Origin: CAG-791 sp045117315
GTDB taxonomy: Bacteria; Bacillota; Clostridia; Lachnospirales; Lachnospiraceae
Direction of reading: 5' to 3'
Assembly (NCBI GenBank): GCA_045117315.1
Contig: JBGUNJ010000031.1
Location: forward strand, 1-26,410
Length of the DNA stretch: 26,410 bases
The notes below the pieces were generated by a model that was not told the DNA's origin, searched no databases, and was given only the letters and a program-made list of their open reading frames with translations. Every line of letters begins with the position of its first letter. Position 1 is the stretch's first letter. This document shows positions 1-7,204 of this stretch, piece by piece. The position numbers were made by a program, and so were the translations under genes.

Positions 1-179
1 GCCGGAGGAGCACCTGCACCTTATCCACGTTGATTAACCTCAGTGCGGCGCTCACTGCTGCGGCAGTGTGACCGCTGAACTCAGGCTGTATGGTGGAGAG
101 GCAGTCCGAACCCCGAAAGGGGAACCTGCCGCAAGGCAGGCAGTAGGAAGCACGCGACTTAAGTCGTGTGAGGCTTCAC
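1..179 (+). ncRNA. Possible IS200/IS605-type right end with TnpB omega-RNA scaffold (partial)
   Basis: The segment has no open frame longer than about 23 codons but is full of small hairpins. CCCC-GAAA-GGGG lies at about 111-122, CCTGCC-GCAA-GGCAGG at about 125-140, and a nested stem at 144-177 has an inner CACGCGACTT/AAGTCGTGTG arm enclosed by GAAGC/GCTTC. The right end finishes in TTCAC at 175-179. This order (GNRA-capped stems, then a terminal stem inside GAAGC...GCTTC, then TTCAC) is how I remember the 3' ends of IS605-family tnpB elements, which are transcribed as omega-RNA and followed directly by the guide. tnpB would lie left of the window. No TnpB residues can be read here, so the call rests on RNA-like structure and memory. 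A fragment of a group II intron or another structured RNA is the main alternative. Confidence 0.5.
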
Positions 180-195
180 CTATGCTCATAACCAC
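180..195 (+). other. Apparent guide segment next to the IS605-like right end
   Basis: In TnpB systems the roughly 16 bases after the right end act as the guide. Here they are CTATGCTCATAACCAC. The sequence at 6802-6817 is CTGTGCTCATAACCAC, which differs at one base of 16. The assignment depends on the right end stopping at 179. Confidence 0.3.
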
Positions 196-238
196 CAGTA
201 TAACAGGCAATTAATTATTCATCCACGGAGACTTGAGA

Positions 239-267
239 TTGACAGAAAACAACGGCTATTTTACAAT
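239..267 (+). promoter_or_regulatory. Sigma-A type promoter for the acidic surface protein
   Basis: TTGACA at 239-244 and TACAAT at 262-267 are separated by 17 bases. Transcription would start near 274 and give a leader of about 130 bases before the ATG at 405. The rest of 180-404 holds no gene I can support. Confidence 0.7.
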
Positions 268-404
268 ATACATATAGGTATTGATTGTCTAAGAAAGAGA
301 TTATTTTCGCATCCGTACCCTGTTTCAGATAATCACCGGAAAACAGGGATTTACGGGACATATCTTCGGATATTATGTTCAGCGGAATGCCGAAGGAGAG
401 AAGG

Positions 405-2477
405 ATGCTTAGGATGAAACGCGCTGGAGCGTTGTTGCTGACAGCGTTTTTGCTGCTGTCTGTACTTCCAGTCAGCACTATGGCATCTGATAAGGCGGCC
501 GCCTCCGGCAGCTCTGAAGCTGCATATTTTGACAGGCTGCTCGAGACAGCTCCGATTGATGAGGCGGCGTCAGATACAGGCGCAGGAACAGAAGTAGAGA
601 CAGTTCAGGAATATGAAAAAGGCGCGGGAGATGGAACCGGCGCCTTATTTGGCTGTGAAACATGCACGGGAGATGAAACCGATGCTATATACGGATCTGA
701 GGCAGGCGCGGGAGATGAAACCGGCGCCTTATTTGGATACGGTGACACAGCAGAGACCGACGTGATGATCGAAGAACGGGACGGCCAGGCAGACATGCCC
801 GGGGACAGTATTCCTGCGGATGAGGCTTACGAAGAAGAACCGGGCGCGGAGGATGCCGCAAACGAGGAAACAGACATGGACCAGCCCGATGCGGAGGACG
901 CTGACAGCAGTGAAATAAATGCGGGCCAGCCGGACGCGGAGGACGCCGACGGCGAGACAGCCATTGAGGAAGAACCAGACGCGGAGAATGCGGACGTGGA
1001 GGACACCGACGGCGAGACAGCCATTGAGGAAGAACCAGACGCGGAGAATGCGGACGCGGAGGACACCGACGGCGAGACAGCCATCGGGGAAGAACCTGAC
1101 GCTGAGAATGCGGACGCGGACGGAACGGATTCGGACGGCATTGATGATACTGCTTTGAACGCAGATGAAAATGCTGCAGAGGATGCCTCTGCAGCAGAGA
1201 CCGGTCCCGGTGATTACGTGCAGACGGATGCTGGAGACGAAGGCATGAGTTCCGCTCCCGCTGCCGGAGAAGAATCTCCCGGGCAGATGCCTCCGGAAGA
1301 TAATACTTCCCCTGAAGCGGCCGGTGAATCCTATGAATATGAGGCTGTTACCGAAGACACCGCGGACAGCGGTACTTACACTGAAGAAGCGGCTGCTGCC
1401 CGGGAGGCGGGCGATTCTGCAGATCCTCTTCCGGAAAGCCCGGAAGGTCTGCCGCAGGCTCTTTCCGACCAGACACAGACCGGTGCGGATTCTGTTGACG
1501 AAAGAGCCGCTCTGACCGCAATGAGCCTGTCCCTGACAGACCAGATTGTCATGAATATTTATGTCCGTGCGGATGACAGCGTGGAGTCGGACGACTATAT
1601 CGAATTCAGCTATGCCGGAGAGACCCTCCGGCAGGGCGTCGGCGAGGCGGATGTAAACCGGATGACTCTTGCGGACGGAGAGACATTTGATGTGCTGACC
1701 TTTGCGCTTCCTCTCCGGATGAGACAGATGACGGACGATGTGACTTTCCGCATGGTCGTGGACGGGGAGGAAGGAACCCCGAAGACACGGACTGTGCGCT
1801 CCTATGCGGATCAGATCCTGCGGGGGCATTTTTCTGATGAGCAGAAAGAAGTCACGCGGGCAATGCTCAACTGCGGTTCCTGCGCGCAGGAATATTTTGG
1901 CTATAACGTGGACAGACCGGCCAATGCCGGGATTTATGGACCGGGGGAGGATCCTGTGAGGGACTGGGAGGATCCGGACCTGAGTTCCTATGATTATTCC
2001 CTGTATCAGGACAGCCAGCTGGGATTTGAGTTCTGTGAGACGACACTGGAACTGCAGGAGGACATTTCCCTGATCTGCTATTTCAGGGTGGGCGAGGCCC
2101 ATTTCTTCGATAACTTTACCAATTTGATCTATGACTTTTCACTCAAAGGATCCGATCTGGACCTGGCACCCGGATACGATCGGGACAAGGGAATGTTTTA
2201 TGTGAGGATCCCTCATATCATGCCCTATGAACTGGATGAGACGTTTGAGATTGAAGTGACAAACCGGATATGGCCTTTTACAAAAATAGTTGCCAGTCTC
2301 AAATACAGTCCTCTGACCTACTGCAGGGATATGCTGGCCAGCGATTCCTCTTCCCCCGAGATCAAAAATCTGTGCAGATCCCTGTACTATTATTGCAATG
2401 CGGCAAATATCATGAGGAATGAGGATTCATCTTCAGAGGATTCATCTTCAGAGGATTCATTTTCAATGGAGAAGTAA
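405..2477 (+). CDS. Secreted acidic-repeat surface protein
   Basis: The predicted product has 690 residues. The ATG at 405 is preferred because AAGGAGAG lies six bases upstream; earlier in-frame ATGs at 375 and 387 lack this. Residues 1-27 look like a signal peptide: Lys/Arg-rich start, Leu-rich core, then a TMA-SD type end. Residues 30-370 are Glu/Asp/Ala-rich and include three near-identical 20-residue units (DNA 948-1127) around EEPDAENAD. Residues 372-672 look folded. They carry the pattern seen in C-terminal modules of many gut Firmicute surface proteins, an AMLN-x-G-x-x-AQ-x-YFGYN segment and a late Leu-Tyr-Tyr-Tyr segment, with two positions that I recall as usually Tyr/Ala replaced by Cys. 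The tail repeats DSSSE. There is no LPXTG motif, so the means of attachment is unknown. The function is unknown; a surface or exopolymeric role is inference. Confidence 0.85.
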   Translation: MLRMKRAGALLLTAFLLLSVLPVSTMASDKAAASGSSEAAYFDRLLETAPIDEAASDTGAGTEVETVQEYEKGAGDGTGALFGCETCTGDETDAIYGSEAGAGDETGALFGYGDTAETDVMIEERDGQADMPGDSIPADEAYEEEPGAEDAANEETDMDQPDAEDADSSEINAGQPDAEDADGETAIEEEPDAENADVEDTDGETAIEEEPDAENADAEDTDGETAIGEEPDAENADADGTDSDGIDDTALNADENAAEDASAAETGPGDYVQTDAGDEGMSSAPAAGEESPGQMPPEDNTSPEAAGESYEYEAVTEDTADSGTYTEEAAAAREAGDSADPLPESPEGLPQALSDQTQTGADSVDERAALTAMSLSLTDQIVMNIYVRADDSVESDDYIEFSYAGETLRQGVGEADVNRMTLADGETFDVLTFALPLRMRQMTDDVTFRMVVDGEEGTPKTRTVRSYADQILRGHFSDEQKEVTRAMLNCGSCAQEYFGYNVDRPANAGIYGPGEDPVRDWEDPDLSSYDYSLYQDSQLGFEFCETTLELQEDISLICYFRVGEAHFFDNFTNLIYDFSLKGSDLDLAPGYDRDKGMFYVRIPHIMPYELDETFEIEVTNRIWPFTKIVASLKYSPLTYCRDMLASDSSSPEIKNLCRSLYYYCNAANIMRNEDSSSEDSSSEDSFSMEK
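948..1127 (+). repeat. Three 60-bp in-frame repeats inside the acidic protein gene
   Basis: Units start at 948, 1008 and 1068. The first two differ at only one or two bases; the third is more diverged. The unit encodes 20 acidic residues (DGETAI-EEEPDAENAD-x-EDT). Confidence 0.95.
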
Positions 2478-2479
2478 AG

Positions 2480-2563
2480 GCCTTCCCGCGGGGCCTGATT
2501 CGTCCGAAGCACTCACTGCCTGCCTTTCCCGCGGGGCCTGAGTCCGGGCGCAGCAGACACTGC
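2480..2563 (+). repeat. Two copies of a 42-bp direct repeat in the spacer
   Basis: Copies begin at 2480 and 2522, each opening with GCCTT(T)CCCGCGGGGCCTGA. They occupy most of the gap after the acidic protein. Each contains an AGGCC/GGCCT-type palindrome that could form a small stem, but no T-tract follows, so this is not a convincing terminator. Confidence 0.7.
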
Positions 2564-2669
2564 CGGCTGTATCGGAGTATTTGCCTTCATGAGATTTGAC
2601 CGGACTGCCTTTGCGCGGAACGCCTGCGGCATGTCGAAAAGAGCCGGGCAGAATCTCTGGGAGATATTT

Positions 2670-3734
2670 ATGGATTTTGAAGGATTTAATATAAAAAGAG
2701 CGGCTTTGGCCGCTGTAGTCGGAGTCGCGGCCCTGATCCTGATGATCATGGTCACGGGTCGTATGGTTCATCTGAAAACAGCCGGCTCCGGCAAAGATAG
2801 CGGAGCTGTTTCGGAAGAGACGGTTCAGGCCGGGCAAGACACCGGGAAAAAGGATGACAAAGAGGCGGCCCGCCCTTCTGTTGCCCGGGATTCCGCCGGC
2901 AGCCCCGAACCGGAAAAGAAAAAGGACGGGACTTCTGATAATAAGGAAAATAAGGATAAGTCCAATCCTTCCGGCCCGGGAACAGCCGGGACAGATACCG
3001 CCAACGGTACTGGAAATCAGGATCCCAACAGCCCTGCGGGAAGAACAGGAAACAATTCCGGACAGGGAACGGGGACCCGGACACAGGGAGATGCTTCAAA
3101 CACTGTGCCGGACCGGACTCAGGGAAACACGCCGGACAACGACAGTACAGGTACTGCGGACAGATCTGCAGGCACAGATTCAGGAGGATCCGGAGAGCAG
3201 ACCCGGGAAGTGACTTACACAAAGACAGTCTATGGGGATGGAGATTCCGAAGACGATGGCGGGTCTGACCAGGACCGGGACAGTGGGACTCCTGAATGGG
3301 AGGACACATCGGAGGAGAAGAACAGCAGGAATTCCGGAGACTCCGTGAATTTCGGGAACGGAAGCGGAAATTCCTCAGAATCGAAGAATCAGGAGGACAG
3401 CGGAAACAGAAACTCCTCAAAGCAGCAGGATCAGGAAAACAGCGGAAACGGCAGCTCCTCAAAACCTCAGGAAGAGGAGAACAATGGAAACGGCAATTCC
3501 ACGAAACCTCAGGAAGAGGAGAACAATGGAAACGGCAATTCCACAGAACCTCAGGAAGAGGAGAACAACGGAAACGAGAACTCCTCCGATCCGCAGGATG
3601 AGCAGAACAACAACGAAAATCCCCCCGGACCTGAGGATGATAATCCCACACTGGCCGAAGATCACGAGGGCTCTATAGAATACAATAATAATGGGCCCCG
3701 CCAGAGCATTGATCTTCCCGTGATCCTGTTTTGA
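2670..3734 (+). CDS. Membrane-anchored low-complexity protein, function unknown
   Basis: I do not recognise this protein. From the ATG at 2670 it has 354 residues; this start has GGGAG six bases upstream. An upstream in-frame ATG at 2589 would add 27 residues and cannot be excluded. Residues 12-31 form one hydrophobic segment (ALAAVVGVAALILMIMV) after a short N-terminus with two basic residues, so the rest is probably outside the cell. The remainder is disordered in character: Gly/Thr/Asn/Asp/Ser-rich, then 14-residue units of the type NNGN-x-NST-x-PQEEE. It ends in a hydrophobic tail, DLPVILF, unusual after such a polar chain. It lies 192 bases after the acidic surface protein and in the same direction, so both may be displayed together. 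No catalytic motif is visible. Confidence 0.7.
   Translation: MDFEGFNIKRAALAAVVGVAALILMIMVTGRMVHLKTAGSGKDSGAVSEETVQAGQDTGKKDDKEAARPSVARDSAGSPEPEKKKDGTSDNKENKDKSNPSGPGTAGTDTANGTGNQDPNSPAGRTGNNSGQGTGTRTQGDASNTVPDRTQGNTPDNDSTGTADRSAGTDSGGSGEQTREVTYTKTVYGDGDSEDDGGSDQDRDSGTPEWEDTSEEKNSRNSGDSVNFGNGSGNSSESKNQEDSGNRNSSKQQDQENSGNGSSSKPQEEENNGNGNSTKPQEEENNGNGNSTEPQEEENNGNENSSDPQDEQNNNENPPGPEDDNPTLAEDHEGSIEYNNNGPRQSIDLPVILF
3459..3600 (+). repeat. 42-bp in-frame repeats in the low-complexity protein
   Basis: Successive 42-base units encode 14 residues around NNGNGNS(S/T)-x-PQEEE. The two central copies are nearly identical at the DNA level and the outer copies are diverged. Confidence 0.85.
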
Positions 3735-3869
3735 TAAACAGGGCAGGGGCGGGCTATACTGCTTTTTCCCCCGGCCGGCTTTGTCAGCATATGTCCTGCC
3801 CGATACGGGCATTACAGTTTAAAGGCAGATTCATTAATATCATAATTGCCGTAAGCAATTGTCTTTCAT

Positions 3870-3960
3870 AATAGCCATACATAAACGTCATACATAATTG
3901 TCGTACGTAATAGCCATACATAAACGTCATACATAATTGTCATACGTAATAGTTTTACGT
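3870..3960 (+). repeat. 39-bp tandem repeat, two full copies plus a partial
   Basis: Copies at 3870-3908 and 3909-3947 differ at one base; a decayed third begins at 3948. The unit is itself built from shorter CATACRTAA-like elements that also extend left to about 3838. It is non-coding and AT-rich compared with the surrounding genes. Confidence 0.9.
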
Positions 3961-3985
3961 GATTTTCATTCATAAGTGCCACGAA

Positions 3986-4026
3986 AGAAAAGGTCCGTTC
4001 GCGTTTTGCCGCGAAGGACCTTTTTT
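3986..4026. terminator. Bidirectional rho-independent terminator between convergent genes
   Basis: AAAAGGTCC-g-TTCGCG pairs with CGCGAAGGACCTTTT around a short TTTTGC loop and is followed by TTTTTT at 4021-4026. On the other strand the stem is followed by TTTTCTTT. It sits between the converging genes ending at 3734 and 4081 and can serve both. Confidence 0.9.
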
Positions 4027-4028
4027 AT

Positions 4029-4073
4029 GACACGGCCCGTGTAATGTATTTTCCGCCTTGCGGCGGACACGGG
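4029..4073 (+). repeat. Composite palindromic repeat, copy A (first half only)
   Basis: CCCGTGT (4036-4042) pairs with ACACGGG (4067-4073) and encloses CCGCC-ttgc-GGCGG. The same design occurs at 10231, 10333 and 16618. This copy lacks the second hairpin found in the others. Confidence 0.8.
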
Positions 4074-4080
4074 ATGAAAT

Positions 4081-6405
4081 TCAGTCATCGTAATAATCTA
4101 TATAAACGCTGTCTTTATATATTTTCAGAGGTGAATAATCCTGGATGGGATTGTTGAGTATTTTCAGGTGATAGATGAGAGGACAATTGCGGAGCACGCT
4201 GATATCTCTGATCTTATTATCTCTCATAGTAAGAACTGCCAGTTTGCTCATGGATTTCAGACTGCGGATATCCTCAATTTGGTTATAATTGATCGCCAGA
4301 TAAGTGAGGCCTGTCATACCGGCCACCGCGGAGATGTTCTTGATGCGGTTATTGCTCAGATATAACTCACTCATATTGACCATTCCCTTCAGGGCAGAAA
4401 TATCTTCGATATTATTATTGCGCAGATCCAGCATGACCATACGTTTCAGATTCCTCAGGGGAGAGAGATCGCTGATCTGGTTGTCGCAAAGATCCAGACG
4501 GGTGATGTTGGTTCTGTCCTTGAGAGGAGAGAGGTCGGAAACATGGTTGTTCTCGAGATGAATCCTGAAGACCTTATCCAGCTTTGACAGAGGGGAAATA
4601 TCTTCAATCTGATTATCAGAAAGATACAATTCCTCGAGACCGGTAAAGTAACGGAGTGCGCTGATCGAATGAATATTTGCTCCATTCAGCTCAAGCTTTT
4701 TGACTGTTGCGGCATTTGCGGCAGTAAGGTCTCCTTTGAAATTCAGATAATTGCGGGCGGCTTTTTCAAAATTGGAATCATCCCATTTCACGACATCGGG
4801 AGCCTTTGTAGTTGTGGTGGCTGTGGGCTTTGTCGTGGTCGTAGTCTGTGCTTCCGTAGTAGTTGCCGGCGGTGCCTCCGTCGTGGTCGTCGAATCAGTT
4901 TCGGTCACTGTGGTCGTGGAAGCCTGAACTGTTCCGTTTTTCCCGGAATCATATACAAAGATAAGATGATTCTGATCTTCTTCATCATCCAGAATCATGG
5001 TCTGCTCGCGGTCCTGAAGAGTATATCCTTCCTTGTCAGGCGCGGTGTGATCAATCTGGTCTCCGACATGTCCTGTATAAAAGGTTTCTTCGAGCAGCTC
5101 TCCGTTCTCGTCAACATAAGTGATCTTGTATTTGACAGTGGGAGTGGGAATATGTTTGGAAAGGCTCCCTCTGATGAAAAGAGCTGTGATTGCCAGGGCC
5201 AGGATAAAGGCAGCTGCCGCAATACGGGCGATCGGCGGCTTTTTCTCGTCGTCATGTGGGGGCGGAGCAGTTCCACGTCTGCCCGGATCAGAGCCCGGGA
5301 GAAAGCTGCGTCCGGGTCCGGGTTCGGGGGCCTCCTTTGCCGGAAGGGGACCAAAGTTTATGGTAGCGGTTTTTTCTTCTTCATACTGCGGTTCATAAGG
5401 GTCAAAAGGATCATACGCTTCAAACGGATCATAAGTTTCAAAAGGATCATAGGGTTCGGAAGGACTATAAGCTTCAAAAGACTCAAAAAGCGGGCTGTGT
5501 GAGCCGTCATCCTTCAGGCATCCGGTCAGGGCATCTTTAAACTCTGACGCAGTCTGATAACGATCAGAGGTAAGATAGGAGCAGGCCTTCAGGATTACGC
5601 GTCCCAACTCCTGGTCCGCGTTTTTGGGGGGAGAAAAAGTGTCACCGCTGAGGCGGCGGGCGTTGGCTTTATCGCTCTGCAGCTTGCCGGTCTGCTCAAG
5701 ATATTCAATGTCAAAAGGAGGATAGAAATCGTTTAAGAGCATATACAGAACGATTCCCAGAGAATAGATATCCGCAGTCTTGTCGCCCTGATCCCCCCTG
5801 TAGATTTCAGGCGCGAGGCATTGCGCGGCACTGCTTTGGCTTTCGGAGGGATTTATGAAGGCGGGATCGGATGTACAGGCGATATTGAAATCGCCGAGCA
5901 TGAACCCGGTCTTCTCAGTGAAAAAAAGATTGCTGTTTTTGATATTGCGGTGGACGACGGGCTGCCTTTCACAGAAATCCAGGGCTTCACAAATCTCGGT
6001 CCCCAGTCTGATGATCTCATCCCGGGTCTGTAAACCGCCGGTACAGATATAATCCTGCAGGGCGAGCATCTTTTCCATCCGGAGCATGACCAGAATGGAA
6101 GATACTCCTTTCATGATGGCATATTCCTCAATTCCCGCTATATGGGGATGGCCGTTAAGACTGGTGATCGCCCGGATCTCGGAATTGATTCTTTCGATTA
6201 GATTATTCAGAACTGCAGGGTCGGCGTTCTGATCCGCCAGCTCCAGGCAGATAGCTTTCAGAACTCTGACAGACACGCTCCCGCCTTCGCTGCGGGCAAT
6301 TTCATAAACGACTGTGCGTGTCCCGTCCTCGATCAGATTGATTATGTTCCATCCCGGCCAGGCGGTCGACAGGCATTTTTGAATAAAATCTGTATTGTGA
6401 AACAT
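4081..6405 (-). CDS. Receptor-like Ser/Thr pseudokinase with leucine-rich-repeat ectodomain
   Basis: The product has 774 residues, with GGGAG eight bases before the ATG. Residues 20-290 have the protein kinase fold order: alpha-C Glu (E76), a catalytic-loop segment VVHRNIKNSN, a DFN segment, then APE and DIYSLGIVLY. Key residues are changed. The VAIK Lys position is Arg47, the HRD Asp is Asn154, the DFG Gly is Asn174, and the Gly-rich loop is reduced to EDGTRTVVYE. Checking the codons confirms AGA, AAT and AAT. Residues 313-337 repeat YDPFE. One membrane segment (about 397-417) follows, then a MucBP-like stretch (about 425-485), a Thr-rich stalk (about 495-540) and about eight 22-residue SDS22-type leucine-rich repeats to the C-terminus. 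The kinase half is cytoplasmic and the LRR half external. It is probably a signalling or scaffolding receptor with little or no phosphotransfer. The ligand is unknown. Confidence 0.9.
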   Translation of the reverse strand: MFHNTDFIQKCLSTAWPGWNIINLIEDGTRTVVYEIARSEGGSVSVRVLKAICLELADQNADPAVLNNLIERINSEIRAITSLNGHPHIAGIEEYAIMKGVSSILVMLRMEKMLALQDYICTGGLQTRDEIIRLGTEICEALDFCERQPVVHRNIKNSNLFFTEKTGFMLGDFNIACTSDPAFINPSESQSSAAQCLAPEIYRGDQGDKTADIYSLGIVLYMLLNDFYPPFDIEYLEQTGKLQSDKANARRLSGDTFSPPKNADQELGRVILKACSYLTSDRYQTASEFKDALTGCLKDDGSHSPLFESFEAYSPSEPYDPFETYDPFEAYDPFDPYEPQYEEEKTATINFGPLPAKEAPEPGPGRSFLPGSDPGRRGTAPPPHDDEKKPPIARIAAAAFILALAITALFIRGSLSKHIPTPTVKYKITYVDENGELLEETFYTGHVGDQIDHTAPDKEGYTLQDREQTMILDDEEDQNHLIFVYDSGKNGTVQASTTTVTETDSTTTTEAPPATTTEAQTTTTTKPTATTTTKAPDVVKWDDSNFEKAARNYLNFKGDLTAANAATVKKLELNGANIHSISALRYFTGLEELYLSDNQIEDISPLSKLDKVFRIHLENNHVSDLSPLKDRTNITRLDLCDNQISDLSPLRNLKRMVMLDLRNNNIEDISALKGMVNMSELYLSNNRIKNISAVAGMTGLTYLAINYNQIEDIRSLKSMSKLAVLTMRDNKIRDISVLRNCPLIYHLKILNNPIQDYSPLKIYKDSVYIDYYDD

Positions 6406-6461
6406 TTGGCTACTCCCTGAAATGGCATAGACTGGTATGCTCTGAACATTAACTGAGCATC

Positions 6462-6467
6462 ATTATA
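6462..6467 (-). promoter_or_regulatory. Candidate -10 box for the pseudokinase gene
   Basis: Read on the minus strand this is TATAAT, 57 bases before the start codon. The -35 region is not a good match to TTGACA, so the call is tentative. The rest of 6490-6690 has only short A-rich repeats (AAACTGAAACA-like) and no gene. Confidence 0.4.
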
Positions 6468-6694
6468 ACATAAATACCAATGCGTGCAGCACTGAGAAAT
6501 TACGGAAGGCAAAACCAGTGCCCCGCCCTGACCGCCCCTCTTCTGATTACTGCCGCGGACAAAACAGAAAAGAGAGCTGTAAGCATCAATTCAAATCTCA
6601 AACACCTCGAAAAAGAAAAGAATTAAAAACTGAAACAACTGTAAACTGAAACAGCCCAATTCTGAAATCTATGTGAATTGCAAAAGGTACAGTG

Positions 6695-6723
6695 TGGTTA
6701 CAAAAAGATGCATATGGTATAAT
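6695..6723 (+). promoter_or_regulatory. Candidate promoter for the double-glycine peptide gene
   Basis: TATAAT lies at 6718-6723. The hexamer 17 bases upstream is TGGTTA, a weak -35. Transcription would start near 6730, giving a leader of about 128 bases that contains two hairpins. Confidence 0.55.
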
Positions 6724-6820
6724 TTGATTAAAGCAGCGAGGAAAGCGGCCGCAAATGCCATGCTTGCATGAGCATTTGAGGACAATAAATATAATTGTGA
6801 GCTGTGCTCATAACCACAAT
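6724..6820 (+). repeat. Interspersed repeat R, copy 1, with two hairpins in the peptide leader
   Basis: GATTAAA-GCAGCGAG-x-AAGCGGCCGC resembles the left part of repeats at about 15297 and 26317. A first stem at 6753-6777 (AAATGC-CATGC / GCATG-a-GCATTT) and a second at 6794-6820 (ATTGTG / CACAAT around TGAGC-tgt-GCTCA) follow. Both would be in the 5' leader of the peptide mRNA. Confidence 0.6.
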
Positions 6821-6857
6821 CATGACAGACAGGAACCCGAAAAGGAAGGAGGATATT

Positions 6858-7106
6858 ATGGCTCTCAATAAAAAAACAGACAGCGAACTTTCCGAAGAGA
6901 TGCTGAAATCTGCCGGAGACGCGGCTATTCAGGGATTAGATGATGATATGCTGGAAGAAGTGAGCGGAGGCAAAAACATTTTTCAGGCAGGGGCCGATAT
7001 TCTGAGCAACAGGAAGGTGAACAGGATCTTTAATGTAAAGGGCGCTGTGTTCGCTGACCAGGTCGGCAGAGTGCTGGATGCTAAAAAAAGAGACAGTAAA
7101 AAATAA
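6858..7106 (+). CDS. Double-glycine leader peptide (putative RiPP or bacteriocin-like precursor)
   Basis: The product has 82 residues. AAGGAGG lies five bases before the ATG at 6858. The N-terminal half is acidic and ends in LDDDMLEEVSGG (residues 27-38), the pattern of leaders cut after Gly-Gly by C39-type peptidase transporters and of several RiPP precursor classes. The remaining 44 residues hold 11 Lys/Arg and only 4 acidic residues, with three Phe, no Cys and no Thr. That argues against lanthipeptide, sactipeptide or disulfide bacteriocin types and fits a cationic amphipathic peptide. The next gene, 98 bases downstream and in the same direction, is a pyruvyl transferase/FrhB fusion. No transporter or peptidase is in the window, so export would rely on a gene elsewhere. 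Another kind of small exported protein remains possible. Confidence 0.75.
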   Translation: MALNKKTDSELSEEMLKSAGDAAIQGLDDDMLEEVSGGKNIFQAGADILSNRKVNRIFNVKGAVFADQVGRVLDAKKRDSKK

Positions 7107-7111
7107 TAAAA

Positions 7112-7142
7112 CAATCCGGGACGATTCGTGATTTCCCGGGAT
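7112..7142 (+). other. Stem-loop between peptide and downstream enzyme genes
   Basis: ATCCGGGA pairs with TCCCGGGAT with one bulge. No T-run follows, so it is not a canonical terminator. It could stabilise the upstream peptide message or reduce read-through, which would favour peptide over enzyme. That role is inference. Confidence 0.45.
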
Positions 7143-7204
7143 CCGAAAGGTCGTGGAAGGAAAACGGACGGGCATCATTTGGAATAGGAACAAGCAGGTG
7201 GATC

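Noticed and set aside
1..179. Group II intron fragment
   Set aside because: The GNRA-capped hairpins fit, but there is no domain V-like stem or reverse transcriptase in view, and the GAAGC...GCTTC-TTCAC end fits an IS605-type right end better. It is not fully excluded.
729..2102. 457-codon open frame on the minus strand inside the acidic protein gene
   Set aside because: It mirrors the GC-rich repeats of the plus-strand gene, has no family resemblance and no sensible start signal. The plus frame has promoter, RBS and signal peptide.
2589..2669. Upstream start for the membrane-anchored low-complexity protein
   Set aside because: The ATG at 2670 has a better spaced GGGAG and leaves a short N-terminus before the membrane segment; the longer form is not excluded.
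6858..7106. Lanthipeptide or sactipeptide precursor
   Set aside because: The core has no Cys and no Thr, and no LanM or radical SAM gene lies nearby.
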